A stretch of 64,000 bases of DNA from Anarhynchus alexandrinus (Eukaryota > Chordata > Aves > Charadriiformes > Charadriidae). The translations under genes and the position numbers were made by a program. Positions 44,419-57,835 of the stretch are shown piece after piece; the first letter of the stretch is position 1, and each line of letters starts with the position of its first letter. A model generated the notes under the pieces. It searched no databases, was not told the origin of the DNA, and worked only from the letters and a program-made list of their open reading frames with translations. The stretch lies in assembly GCA_008711295.1 (NCBI GenBank), contig VUYV01000089.1, forward strand, positions 2,228,442 through 2,292,441, in the 5' to 3' direction.

Positions 44419-47400
44419 GAAAAAGGAAGAGCAAAACCAGAACACAAGAGTCTGAAAAGACAAATGAACAAACCAAACCATAGTTTAATCCCCTTCATTC
44501 ACACCATGACTTTGAATTGAATTAAATGAATTCCACCTTAAGCATACACAATATAATAATTTCTTTATTGTACCCAAATATAAATGAGTGAATAAACTAG
44601 AATAGCTTGAATGTTTTCATAAGCCCAGTTTTAAACAGGCAAAAGGAAGAATAGGAGAAGGATATAATCACTAAATTGCTTCTCATAAGAATTTACTGTA
44701 AAGATTTTTTTTCTGAAATACAAAATGTAGTGATCACCAGGAGACAGAACTTCATCAAATATACATTCCACTCAGAAAAGAGAATTGATGTCTTCCTAAG
44801 GGGAATAAAACACGAAAAAACTAATACAAAATAGAAAACTATTTAGCTGAATCAGGTGCTTCTCATAATACCTTAAAACAAATTCAGAGCCAGCAAACAT
44901 AGCTATATGGTTATCTATTTCCGATACTTTCTATATCACATCTGTTTAAATACAAAACACAAAATGAAAATTATAAGCCCAGCACTCCAACTATATTGTC
45001 AGAGCATTGCAAGATATTTAAAATTTAAAGACATATCTTCAATATCTTCTACAAATAATACTTACAGTCTTTTGAAAGAAATGATGAAACCCAGACAAAA
45101 GAAATTAAAAAGGACCAAGGGAAAGATAAGAAAATTAATCTGATGGGAACACGGAAGACAGCAATCACAGCCTGGACCAGTCAATGAGATCAGTGAGGTA
45201 AAAGACAATCTCATTATAAATCCCTAGTCCACTATAAGGATTTAAGTTAGATTTGGGCAGGTCACTTAAATAAGTCATGCCTCAGTTCTCCACTCCTTAA
45301 GTGAGGAAACAAAAGCCTCTATTTCAGGGATTAAAAAAGTTAGGATAATATAATTAATACTTTGGAAGTACTTGGAACCTACAAAATAACACAAAGTCTT
45401 GCTGTCTTTAAGCATGTTATAGCAAGCAGCATCAGAATGCAATACAAATGACTTACTGTGAGAATAGGTGAATGAGGAATAAAGAAGACAAAAATGGGGA
45501 GAAACAGCTATGAAGAGAAATATATCCAAATCAGCTACATAAAAAAGTAGCATAAATCAGTAAGCAAAGCAAGCAGGGATCATTTAGAGATATACATAAA
45601 AAAACAGTACTACCCATGTTTTATTCCTCCCTCGCTCCAAAATTGTCCTAAAGCACAGACACACTGACACTTCCAGTCATGAAGCAGACTCCCTGTATCT
45701 CATAACAACAACCTAATTATGCAAATGAAAGCAAATAGCTGTACTTCACTTATTGGCGTATTACTTTAAGACTAAAAGGCACTCAGATTTTTTATAGAAA
45801 GGGTGTATCTTCCATAAATCACAGAAAGCAAAGGTAGAATCAGACTCATGTGTACATTGGCTTCTTTGTCCCATCCAGTGGTTTAGACTAATACACCCTT
45901 CAGTCCAGCTGCAAAAACAGCTGTTGGTAAATGATAAACAATTTGGGGTCTATTTGAAAAAACAAAAACAAAAACAAAAAACTGAGACCAGGTAACTTCA
46001 GGCTGGAGGAGAGTTTAAGACACATTTTATACATGTCCTGTACTGTGTTATTTCAGAATGAAAAGACAGGCCCACATATCACCTCCTATCTGATGTCTAA
46101 GACCACCCCTTCCATTTTTACACAATTTTGGGGAACTTTGTTTGTCAAGATAGAAAAATGTATTACAAATGCCTTACATGCAGCACTCTCCATAGGCAGG
46201 TTGAGATTGTGTCTGAGAAGTACAGATTTAGTGAAAATGATGAAAACTAACAGTTATGTTCCAAAAAAATATCATAGTCTGTTAGTGTACTTTGTACTGC
46301 AGAGATTAATATAGCTATGGTTTAGCAGTGAGTGTCAGATTTCCACATAATGCTTTGGCCTACTTTCTAAAGAACTTTATCTGGCCATAGGCATGAGATT
46401 TGAGCTCTCTTGAAAATCTGACTCAATATAGTTGCTTTTAGAAAGAAAAACATAAACAGAACTAGCTTATTTACAGCCTGAAACAAACTGAAATCAAATG
46501 AAAAGTAAGATCCATTCATTGCAACTGAGCTGCGTTCACTTTCATTATATCTGAATTTACCTAATTGCTTGTATAATTCCATTGTTCAAGGATAAGTAGA
46601 TTAAAAAGGTTGAAATGTAAGTACTAAGAAAAGCAAAGACTTTTATGTTATAAATAAGAAAAATTCAACAGGGGGCTACGTCAGACTCAATTTTTCAGCT
46701 GTTGTTTAAAAAAATATATAAACTGATAGGATAGTTTGCTAATTATTGTTAGAAAATGGAATAGAGAGGGATTTTTTTGCTTTTCAAATAGTCAATATAG
46801 TAAAAAATGTATTTCCTTAGGCAATATTATATCTGTACCAGGGCAAAAGAAAAGCACAGAATACCCCTCTCTGTCTTTGCTATCTGAAGTACCCCTATCT
46901 TCATGAATTCCAGTCACAGTCCAAAGAAATGGTTGATGGCTTCTTTACTTGTGTTTTGTGGACTAGACAATCAACTAATAATGATACCAGGCCTGAAGAA
47001 ATAAAAGATACAACACAGACTAAATATTTACATTCCAGAGAGTTTTTTTATTTTGAAATTAGAAGGGAAATATTACTTTCTTGTACTGTTCTCTTTGGGT
47101 TTCATGGGTGTGTGTGTTTTGTTTTTGTCAAATTAGTAGGTTGGGACTAGGGAACTGTGACAGCAATATCACTGAAGGGCTAAAAAGCAGAACAGTTGAC
47201 CAGCAAAGGGAGGAATCATGAGTATGTCTTCAAACAGCATTTAACATATCTCATGTGGTTATTTTATGCAGAAGAGAAGTAGGAGCAATTACAGTGGTAG
47301 TACTAGAGGGGAGTCAGCTGATAGAGAGGAAGCATAAGAAGAAACACAAACAAAGAATTAGATGTTACTAATATTCTGTTGTTTTTAATGAACTAATTTG

Positions 47401-49377
47401 GATTTTTGACAGATACCTTGTTAGGATAATAGGCCCTGTTTTTCATAAACAGTAAGTCTGGCCCCAGCACTGGGGTTTTTCTAACTCTGAATGCAACCTG
47501 TTCTGAGTGTCAATTATATACCCTGTTTTTCTGCTAAAGAAAGGGAGAGTGAAGGCACGAGTAGTATTTTCAGAGTTTATATAAAGAAAATTCTTGTTAA
47601 TTCAAGCACATTGTCACAGCTGTACTAATTAACCCCAGACACAAACACAAGAAAAAGTGGAAAAAATAATTTGGTGGTAGGAAGGTAAACAAAACTTAAG
47701 TTTTCCCTGCTTTTCCTCTAAGCCCTGTTTGCCTCTTTCCCCTCTGCTGTCTTTGCATTCCCCTTTGCACCCACTCTTGTTGGGTAGCCCAAAGGGATTT
47801 TGCAGTCCAGCTGTTTGTTTGCAGGACTAGGAACAGTCACATTAACTTGTCAGCTCTAGTATCCACAGTATCCTCCAGCAGTAGGCTTTAAATATTAAAA
47901 GAACTCCTTCAATCTCCTGTTTAATCAATCAAACAGCAATACTGATTGAGGCCAGGTGTATCCCAGTTTCCTTTTTGATTAGTCGTAGTGGACAGTTAAG
48001 GTAGAGAAGGAGCGATATGAGAGAGGTTGATTTTAAAATGTGGAAAAGACTCAGGGATTACAAAATTGCAGCTTACCATTGTCCTATTTAAACAAATGCT
48101 GTGTCAAAATAGAATATAAAACATAATCCATGATTTATTATCTCTGAATATAATTGCACTTCTGTTAAGCTAATCTCTACTGGTGTGATGTAGATTGTGC
48201 AGCAGCATGATTTCAGCCCAGGGAATTTTTTTCATCTTTGCCAAAATATCAACCATCACCAACATTTTAATATTTTAAACTTTTCATGCAACCTCTTACA
48301 CACTTATATGTGTTACTATAATCTGCACTTTCTTCCACTGTCTTATCTCAGGCATAGTGATTCATTACATGTAAGTTTATGTAAGTACATTGCTATGATA
48401 TGTGTTGTAACTGGTGATAGGTGCTACCAGTCAGAGGCATCAGGCCTGCTTGTGACAACTTTTTATTAAACTTTTCTATTCTTTGTAGTTTATTTATCAT
48501 AGTCTACTGAGTTCTGTTTACCTCTTGTCAAAATCTGCGACATATAAAATTGAATTCAAAGTAATTCCCTACTAATTCTACAGTTTATAACTACAACTAG
48601 CTTCTGGTCAGGTTAAGCCCTACTATCTTCTTTTACTCTTAAAGCTAGGATATAATAAACAACCTCATGAAATACATGCAATTGCCTTTATAAACTTAGT
48701 TCCTTATTAGTGAGAGCTGAAGCCTCAGGCAAAGCATGCACTTGTCTGTACTCTTAATCCAAACCATTTCAAATGCCTTGAACAATAAGTAGGACAAATG
48801 TTAACAAAAGCCAGGAAAGCCTCTCTGTCACACAAACTGGTTTGAAACCTTGAGCTGAGATCTACTATGTCCTAAGGTATCTCTACAGAAAGGCATAATT
48901 AACAGAAATTAATAAATCACAATGATTTCTTCTTAAAACTTTAAGGACTTGTATTAGCAGAAATTCTATAAACACGTTCTTCTTCACATACTGTCTCTTT
49001 CACAAGTTGATTAATTTTTTCTCTTCTCTACACAAACCCCTCACTTGAATTTCTAAGCTATTTTTTCCTGATTCTCGCAGTACCAGAAGTATCCATTTCC
49101 TCCATTACCGAAGGTTAAAATATTCTTTTTTAAACTTGTTAACACAGTAAATTGGCTTTTCACATTGCAAAAGGCCAGACTTCCTGGAATTGAAGCTTTT
49201 TCGTTTTGTCTTTTACTTTCCAGGAAGGCGACTCATTACACTGCGTAGACATCCAGTACGTTCACAGATTCCTTGCTCTCACACATCAGTGGTGTTCTCT
49301 CCTAAATGAAGGTACAAAATCTCAATGCTGGAAATTTCTACAAAGGAAACTCTTATAGCCCAACGAGAGTGGTTATA
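44419..49377. other. AT-rich noncoding DNA, no gene seen
   Basis: About 5 kb of AT-rich sequence with short open frames only. Simple A-rich repeats such as (AAAAAC)n occur at 45958-45981. A C/T-rich patch at 47700-47780 has no recognised structure. Confidence 0.5.
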
Positions 49378-49780
49378 TTTGCCACTGCTGGGGGCAGGCA
49401 TTGGGCTGTGTCAGGTCCCAGGGGGTGGATGGGCTGCCCTTGGCCTGAGCAGGGCTGAGCTGGTTTTACCTGGTGCCCTGTGGCCCAGTGCCCATTGCCC
49501 AGCCTGTCTGAGCTCCAGCTCTGTGAGTGCCACCAGGGAAGGGGCTGACAGCCCCAGGCAGTCACTGGCAGATAAATGGCCCCTGAGTGATACCGGGGGG
49601 CTGCAGGGGCAGCAAACCCTCATTATGTCTGGGATTTTGGTACCTGTCACTGTCACCACCCTGACCCCATGTGGGGCTGAGCCCTGTGGGGACAATGCCC
49701 AGCTTGGCCTGAACCAGGTCACCCTGTGGAGCAGCCCCACTCCTGCTCCTCTCTGATGGTCTCCTCCCTGCCCAGGCATT
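49378..49780. other. GC-rich, CpG-depleted block of unknown origin
   Basis: Two sampled 60-base lines are 65% and 67% G+C, against AT-rich flanks. Across 49381-49740 I count a single CpG (in ACCGGGG near 49597), while TG and CA dinucleotides are plentiful. Base composition would predict dozens of CpGs. Low stop density yields overlapping open frames on both strands (143 codons plus; 122, 79 and 70 codons minus), none recognisable. The borders are abrupt. The likeliest reading is an old, once CpG-rich, methylated repeat or island decayed by deamination. A coding gene is unlikely. Confidence 0.6.
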
Positions 49781-50732
49781 TTTCTGTTTTCTCCCTTTCA
49801 TACCCTTAGTGCACTGAGAAAATGATGGTTCAAAGGCTGCTACACATTTACAGAGATTAGACGTATTTTACAAGTCCCAGCTATAGAGCCAGGCTCTTAG
49901 TTCAAGCTGTAGGGCAGCATTTCCCAAGCTGGAGGTCGTGGTAGTGGCAAGTGGAGTTGCCAGCCTGGCAGAAATTCAGTGGTTTATGTCAGCGTTTCAG
50001 ATTGCAGTGCTGGTGAGAGTAGCAGGAATAATAGGAAAAGATGGAAATGGTTTCTGTGGAGCGTGATGGTTTTCACTCTGGAGAGCCTCTGTTCAGACCT
50101 GAGTCACAAGAAGAATGGTTGTTATTTTCACAAATATGTGAAACAGGGTATTTCAGTCTCTAACTTATCTCCTCTCCGCTGCTTGGCTACTGGTCCTGCC
50201 CTTAGGGGAAACTGAACTCCCCCACGCAAGTGAAACTTTAGTCCACTAGGAATAAGGGTCATGCTCACTGATGCCTATTAAGAAAACCTATTAAATGAAC
50301 CACTTCTTTTTTACAGTACCAGTATTTTCAGTTACTCCTGGTTCAGCTTGCTAACTTCATGAGTTTTATGTGATAACCAATAGCTTATCTCTCTATTTCC
50401 TCTGGGAGCGTATCTGTCTGTGTCCCTTCACATGCACTGCACTACCACGGTCTGCCCATGGGGAGAAATATTACTTAGAAAGGTATCTGCTGTGTTGAAC
50501 TTTTTAGCTATATATCTGCCACATTGTCACTGTGGGGTTTGAATCTTCGGTTTAGGAGGTCTCAGGAGCTTGCTACGTCTTTCACAGAGACTGCCCTGAA
50601 GAGCGCTGCCAGTTGAAATCATCATGCTGTAAGTGCTACCAGGCAACCTGACTAAGCAACTGGTGCAAGACACCTTTTTTTAAGTCCATCTAGAGTCATT
50701 GCCATTCACACAGCAACACAGACCTACATCAG
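49781..50732. other. Noncoding DNA, no gene seen
   Basis: Moderate composition, no recognised repeat. A 78-codon plus-strand frame at 49979-50215 has no family resemblance. Confidence 0.5.
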
Positions 50733-50805
50733 TGTCCTGGTTTGAGGTAAAACAGGACCAATTTTGTTCAGCAACTTTACTTCTTAGCTAGGCCCAACCA
50801 CGATA
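50733..50805 (+). mobile_element. 5' fragment of an ERVL-type LTR
   Basis: TGTCCTGGTTTGAGGTAAAAC starts a block of about 70 bp that matches the first part of the solo LTR at 31127: both share GGTTTGAGGTAAAACAG, ACCAATTTT, GTTCAG and TTTACTT in order. Here the start keeps the canonical TG. The similarity fades after about 65-75 bp, so the rest has been deleted or replaced. Confidence 0.75.
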
Positions 50806-53800
50806 ATCAATCACAGACTCATGGATTTGCAAAGCCATGAAGAGGTGACACAGGTACTCCTGGAGAACTAGAGTAAGGACCTAACACTGATCCTAGAAGA
50901 AACTTTATAATATGATCAAATAAACAGTTATGGTGCCTAAAGCAGATGTCTTCAGACAAAGGCAGCCTCATCCAACACAGTCATCTAGTCTTTTAAATTA
51001 CTCACCTTGGATTTAAAAGAACACCAGAAAAGGGACCCAAGCTTTGATTTCCCCTAAAAAATGTGGTGACCTGACCAAGCTACTTGTTATTCTAGGTCTT
51101 CCCTTTTCCCATAAAAGTTAAGAAAGTTTTGGATTTGTTCAGTTATGGAAAAGGATGGTGTCTGAAAACATGCAATGGATTTTTCAATTTAGGATAAATA
51201 ATTCCTCTGTCTAACTCTGCTGGAGACAACCTGAATAAACTGTTGAGATTCATAAAGAAGGCAACAAAATAATGCTTAATGGGAAGATGTTAAACTGCTG
51301 AGGAGCTAAACAGGATCACTGATTCAGCAACTGGACCCTCCTACTATTTAAAAAAGACATTGTTCATGTCAAATATTATCCCAATAATTCATCAGTTCAT
51401 TTGGCAAACAAGTTGTCAAAACCACCTGAGTGGAAAACACAGCACAACTGAGATACTTCAGTTTCTTAGCTACAATATTCAATACTCCATTAGGACTCAT
51501 AAGAATTTTTCTGAGATTTCCGCAGAGTTGGAATTTCACCCAAGTTCTGCACAAAACTCTTTTTCTAGATCAGCATTTACTGCTTGTTCAGCATGCACTG
51601 CTCCCTCTCCAAAGAGACTGGGTGTTTATTTGATGTTGAGCACATGCCTTTTCTTCTTAAATGGTAATGGATAATTGCCCAGGAGACAGAGATTATTCAA
51701 GAAATGGAATTTAGTACAGAAAATGTAATGAGAGTCTGCACTGTCCCAGCATGTTTGCAGAAGATGTTCATATAGCTAATTCTCTAAGCAAACCTCTCAG
51801 TTTATAAATTTAAAACATTCCCATTTCCTCAGAATGTGCATGCATCAATTTCTTTGGAGAGCATGCTATTACTACAACATGTATTCCATATGAGTTTTTA
51901 ATTGAAAATGTAATAGAAGTTTTAATATTCTGAATGCATAAAAATCTCAAAATTAAAATGCGATCAGTGACACTTATAAGCTTCTGGCCAAAGTGCTGTA
52001 GTCACATCCCTTCCTATCTTTCTTTCCCTTCATTTCTTTTCTTTCTCTTACAATGTAATATAAAGATAAGCTAATATTAATTTACAATGGAACATTTCTT
52101 TATTAGAGATTATTTGCATTCATTTGCTTGCCCTGATTTGTGTTCTTGTCTTCTTGCACTTTACACCAATGGCCCTTTTGGATCGTAGCTACGTTAAATA
52201 AATGCATCCAGTACAAAAGCGGTAGGTTTCTGGCACATTAAAGACAAAATGATTCCTCTTGCTGTATCTATAGATCAAACGCAAGTAGGAACAAGAGAGC
52301 TACATACAATTAGATTGGAGTCGGACCAAGGGCAGTCAGAGGCTACTGCCGAATTTTGCCATGGGAGGTGAAGCATATTCCTTGAACTATCATTAAGTAA
52401 TTCTTTTCAAGCCAATCCTACTGTATACTTAACAGTATGCTCACAGAAACAAATGTATGCTTAATTGTGTCTGTCATCTTTCTTTAGGTCAACTAGTTTT
52501 TAATGGTATCCTTAACATTTCCAGTAATTCTACTGCACCCTCCTTTTTCAGGCTTCCTATGTGATAGCTTTTCTCCTTGTGAAAGTTTAAAAGTTCAGCA
52601 ACAATTGCCTGCTTAATTACTTTAATTATTACCTTATGTCTCTTAGTTTTATGAAGTATTGACTCTCAATCAGAGGTTCAATTATAATATGATTCTATGA
52701 CATATTATGAAGTGGAAAAAGAAGGTTAAAATAGGATCCTTTCCTAGGAATTCACAAACTCATTTATATTCACAGGTTTGCACTTACCTATTTTTCATCT
52801 TAAGCAGAAGATATTTTGCTATTCACGGCTGAAAGAATGTCAGTGTTAGAGACAAAGTGATTGAACTTCTCAATGAGGGCAAAGCACAGCAGCAGAGAAA
52901 AAAAATTATTTTAGCAAAGGGAAAGGTGAGTGTCAGTAGGACATTAGGCACCTGAATGCCTTTGGGAGCCAGTTGGTATCGCTCTACCAGACAACCTCCT
53001 GAAGATTCATCTGTGGCACTTCAGGTTGTTCCTGCACCAGGTTGTCTTCCCTGTTCCTGGTCAGAGATTACTGTCCGTCACCCAGCTGTGCCAGCTCAGT
53101 CTCATGATTACACTTAAAAGTTCTTGGAACTTTTTTACCTCTTGTGGAACCTCTGGGGAGAACACATTACAAGACTGAGGAGGAGAGAAATGTAGTAAAC
53201 TAAGAGGTGGTCAGGCATATCTGCCATGAAATCTTCAGTCCTCAAGTTCTCTCCTGCTGCTTTGTGCCTGCCACAAGATTTTTGCCTGGCACTTTCTCAT
53301 GATACCCTGACTGACTCATGAGTTGGCTTTCATGGTTTACCTCTCTGAATGAGTCCCTTGCAATTTAGTGAGAAGAAAACCTGAAGAGCTTGTCAGTCAT
53401 CAACACTGTGTTGTGTAAAAGGCACGCTTTCATTAATTTTACACATTTTCCTTATGTCCATCAAATCCCATGGAGTGGGATATCAATATTTCCCAGATTA
53501 ACCTAAATTTGTTCTTACTACCAGACGTGATTTAGATGGAGGATATGATATGTTTCAGCCTGCTAAAATGCAAAATTAAATAACTAATTGACAGATTTAG
53601 AAAAAAGAGAAAGAAAGAAGAATTATTTGCTTTCCCTTTCTGAACTGATTTCCAGCATGTCTTCTTTATTTTATTGAGCTAAGGACTACCAAAGACAGTT
53701 CCATATTCTTAAAGCTGCATCCCATTTTTTTCCAAGTAGTGACTTCTTCTGTAGTATAATTCTCAAATGAGAATCTTTAATTTGGAGAAACTTCCCTATG

Positions 53801-56800
53801 AACTCCTTCATAGAGTGAGAATTCCACCATGCATAAAGCACCCTGGGGACTTCCTGTAACTTAGAGTATTCATAATTTCTTTTAATTAGAATATTAACTT
53901 ATGTTCCTTTATGAATGTGAATCTGTCTGACATAGCATAGATTTTGCAGAGCAGAGAGGTTTCTAAAATGTCATCTTAATCTTCAGAGGCCAAACATCGT
54001 TAGCACCCAACTAATTAGACATACACTCAGACACGAAAGCAAATCTTCTTTAGATAAATGTGTTGGTGAATAAGAACTGTATCATATCTGACTTCATCCA
54101 AATTCAAGGAATATTTCTTTACTATTTAACTTTAGAACCAATTACACAAACACTTCAAAGATAAGTGGAAAGACAGCTTTTTGCTTACTGATGGTCGACT
54201 AAATACAGCAGGTAACAAGATCAGCCTGCACAGAACCAGAACCAGCACTGTGGCCTGCGATGTTGGAACACCTCTCTCACAGTAGGCAAGTCTCAATTTA
54301 AACGCTGGAAAAATGTTTTTGAGGGATCACTATCACTGAGCAAAATCAAAGCACAGACAAGCCCTAGAGAGATTTTACCAAGTACCTGACTATTAGCACT
54401 GCCAGTGATCCAACTCTAGACCTCCCCTGAGCAGAGGCTGATTACCAGCTAAATGGTGTCAATGTCTGTGGGGGTTTGTGATGTAGATTAATCGAATCCA
54501 GAGTGTTACAATAAAACTCACTTTCACTTCAGTTGTTATCAGTACCACTGAAAGGCCAAGTCACTTTCTCCACTGTGTTATATACTCCCTGCTCTCTCAA
54601 GATATTTTTTTACTCTCTATAGCAAAAGATGAAATGATGCAAAGCTAGATCTTTAATACTATAGATACAATAGCTGTACTTCAAGTTACAAGCTAACAGA
54701 TGATACACTTCTCCTTACAGACCATTTGAATTGCAGTCACATAGATTGGGTTGTAATCAGCAGCAGCTGTTTGATACAGTTTTCAGGATTTTTTAATTCG
54801 CCATGCAAGCCCCATCATTTCTTCACCAAATAAGCAAGGTCTGTGCACTAAGGTACAAGGTAAACAGCATGCATTTCTGACAATAATTTTTACTTTATGA
54901 GATCAAACGGTGTGTCAGTTGAAAGCGGTGTTCATGTAGGCTTCCTAAAGTGCCTTGTTAAGGTGCAATTGTTCCAGAAGTTCCTTAAGTACATTCATGC
55001 TTACTAATGAATGCATACACTTTTTGGCTGTAACAGAATAGGGAATGCATTTTCCCTTTGGCTTGAATTGAACTTAAAATATTAGACCAACACATAATCC
55101 TCCCAGAGGTCCCTGGTTTCCCTGCACTCTTGTAGAAGAAACATATATGTCAGGCACAATTGATATTTATGATTCCGTAGATCATGCTAGATAGCATTAA
55201 TATAATGCTCACCGGCTTTGATAGGATTAAATCTATAATTATAACAAGGTGTTAAAATACATCAGCAGTTTAAATCTTATCTACAAAAACACCTCAGGAA
55301 CCTGATAGAATGAAAAACAGATTAGGAGACACAGTTCTAACTTGCATATACCATGCTACAAAGACACATCTCATATTGTAACTTCATGTCCCTGAGGAGC
55401 AGCTGCATATACACTGGTTAATTTATTCTGCTGGGAGAAACTTTATTTTCATAGTATTTAGCAGCTTCAGCAAGTTAAAATGGCAGATTTGAAGGAAAAC
55501 AGCAAATAATTGTCACAGTTACACTTCCCTGCCCCGACAGGAAGGGATAGCTAATGGTAGTAAGGCCTAAAAGTGTAAAGAAATATGGAAATGCTGATAT
55601 AACAGCTTGTAATCACAATGTGAGCCAAAAGTAAATATTTTTTAATTTTTATTTGTTGCTAGATACTGTACAAGCTGAAAAGATGTTATTAAGAAAAATA
55701 TTAGCAAGATATTTTTCTTTACAGGCATAACGTTGAAATCAGCTGCTGGAAACAGAGAAGCAAACTGTGCTGGGGAGAAATCACGCCTGTTCTCTCTGCA
55801 AGGTAGACTAAGAGGGCTGTAAGACATCTACCTCAGCCCTTGCAAACAGGGCCAAGCGGTCACAAGCACACAAGTGCATTGCTTGCAATGACTCAAGATG
55901 GAATATGGAAAGAGCATGGGTTTTGTTAAGTATAACTGGAAGATGCTGTAGAGAAAATAACGTGACCTACGCAGGGAGGTAAGGAGGACAGTAAGCCGTG
56001 TGGAGCAATTCTGCAACTATTCAGGCATTGCCCTGGCAATGTAGCAGAGAAAAAGTGCCAAACAGTATACACTTGTTGACTTCAAAATAAGAAGAAATTG
56101 CCATAATAGGGACAAAACATACAAAATAGAGATCAATTTAGTTAATACACACAAAATATGACTGAAATTCAGGGCAAACCACTTAAATCAACAATCTTCC
56201 TATTGCAATAACCTTCCAAAATGCAAAAGAAGATTAAAAGACTTTAGCATAATTCTTTGCAAAAAGCAGTGCACCACACCCACAAAAAATCATTACAGAA
56301 AATGGAAAAGATGTGAATGTTGGGTTAAAACTTATGCTCTCAGCAAACATATAAAACGATAAGTAGTGCTGTATATGGGAATGCATTCAGGTCTCTACAG
56401 GCAACCACATCATCCAAGAATGGATCACATAAGAACTTATAAAACTAAAGTCACATTCATACATACATGCAATTGCTTAGTGAAAATGTGACATGAGTGA
56501 ATGCAAAGTCTGCCGGACAGCCAGTGAATCAACATCTTTCAGAATGTCTGTGGAAAGAACACAAGTATAATTAAATCTAGGGTCCTCCTATGGTACTTAG
56601 CCAAAAGCTCATTTTTGTCTTAAGGCAGCACAATGAAGATTTTAAAATGACCTTATATCCCTTATGTCCTTAAATCTCCAGCTACTTTTCTTCCCTCTGT
56701 CCACTTTACATGGAAGATTCAGGGTACCCTTTCATTTACCAAATTTATGTTCCCTAATAACCGCCTAGAAAGATTTCTGTACATCTGGCAAATCAGAAAA

Positions 56801-57449
56801 CCACTGAATATTTCAGAAATGGTTTTGGCAACATTTTCTTCATACAAAAAATGGGTTGTCCCAACAGAAGTAAACTGAAAATAAATTTTTGATATTATGA
56901 ACTGTCTGGAAGTTAATGTACAAAACAGGCAAAAGCACAGCATTTTTTGAACATGTCATTTGTTTCAAAGTGTTCGCTCAGCATTAATTAGAACTCAAGC
57001 TGTTGGCTTCCAATCCTGAGTTTAGACTCCTGCTCCCCCTTTGCCACCCACTGGGGCCTGTTATTCCCTTTATAAACACCCATAAATCTCACCAACTCTA
57101 ATGGGCTTATTGCAGTCCTGCATATGCATCAAGGGGAGGATAAATGCCTCTACTTGTGCCTTCTGATACCCATAATTGTTTGGTTACTTAATGAGATAAT
57201 GTTTCTAACACAGCAAAAATCAGTGGGTGTTTTGCTATGCCCTTTAACATGATTTAGTGAGCTTTTCAGCTGAAATCATTCTAGATTTCAAATGCAGTCA
57301 GTAATTTTTGCAGGCAAACTAAAGGCCAACTTCAACGTGAAGACAGTAGAGCCAGGAAGTAAAGGAGAGCATAGGAGAACTTTCTCCCCATTCTGCTACC
57401 TAAAGGACGATGAAAAAAATGCTCTATCATCATTATGGATCAATGAATT
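50806..57449. other. AT-rich noncoding DNA, no gene seen
   Basis: About 6.6 kb with no recognised exon or mobile element. A 104-codon plus-strand frame at 51360-51674 overlaps two other frames of similar length and shows no family features. The segment 56950-57250 contains several homeobox-type AT words (ATTAATTA, ATGCAT) and could be a conserved noncoding element, which cannot be judged without comparison to other genomes. Confidence 0.5.
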
Positions 57450-57835
57450 TGAAAAGGAAAAGGTACAGCAAAGGATGATCCACGAAAGACTTTTTCTTCA
57501 TGAAAGATGAACAAAAGAGCTTGTTTTGTTAGATGAGAAAAGCAAAGGATGAGGAGGAATAGGATTGCTGTCTTTAGACACAAGAAAATGAACACAAGGG
57601 AGAGAAAATAACCACTTGAGCTAAAGGAGAACGTTGGCACAAGAACAAATGGACATAAGCTGAACATGAATAAATTTAGATTTAATTTAGAAATGGGCTC
57701 TGAGCCTTTCTGCCTATCAGATTTTGAAACAGCCTTTCTTCAAAAATAAGGGAGACAAAAAGAACCTAACTGTTTAAAAGAAAACTCAGTAAGTTTTTAA
57801 AGCAGCTGAATAGTCTAGTGCCTGCAAGGGATTAA
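57450..57835 (+). mobile_element. Ancient CR1-type LINE, ORF2 C-terminal region, heavily decayed
   Basis: The plus strand follows an older CR1 subfamily in word order. GAAAAGGTACAGCAAAGGATG corresponds to the KVQQRMI segment. AAAAGAGCTTGTTTTGTTAGA and AGGATGAGGAGGAATAGGATTG follow, then GAACAAATGGACATAAGCTG, AACATGAATAAATTTAGATT and ACAGCCTTTCTTCAA, and finally GAACCTAACTG. Frame shifts and stops break it. A 72-codon open frame beginning at 57292 runs into its start and is partly this element. It has no terminal ATTCTATG repeat. It predates the tails at 33 and 44 kb by divergence. Confidence 0.7.

Noticed and set aside
49325..49801. Open frames of 143 (plus) and 122 (minus) codons in the GC-rich block
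   Set aside because: Both strands and several phases are open at once because of GC content. There is no domain and no splice evidence, and the block fits a decayed repeat better.
57292..57510. 72-codon frame resembling an exon after two AG acceptors
   Set aside because: Its second half (KVQQRMI) is the decayed reverse-transcriptase C-terminal region of an old CR1, continued downstream in other phases.
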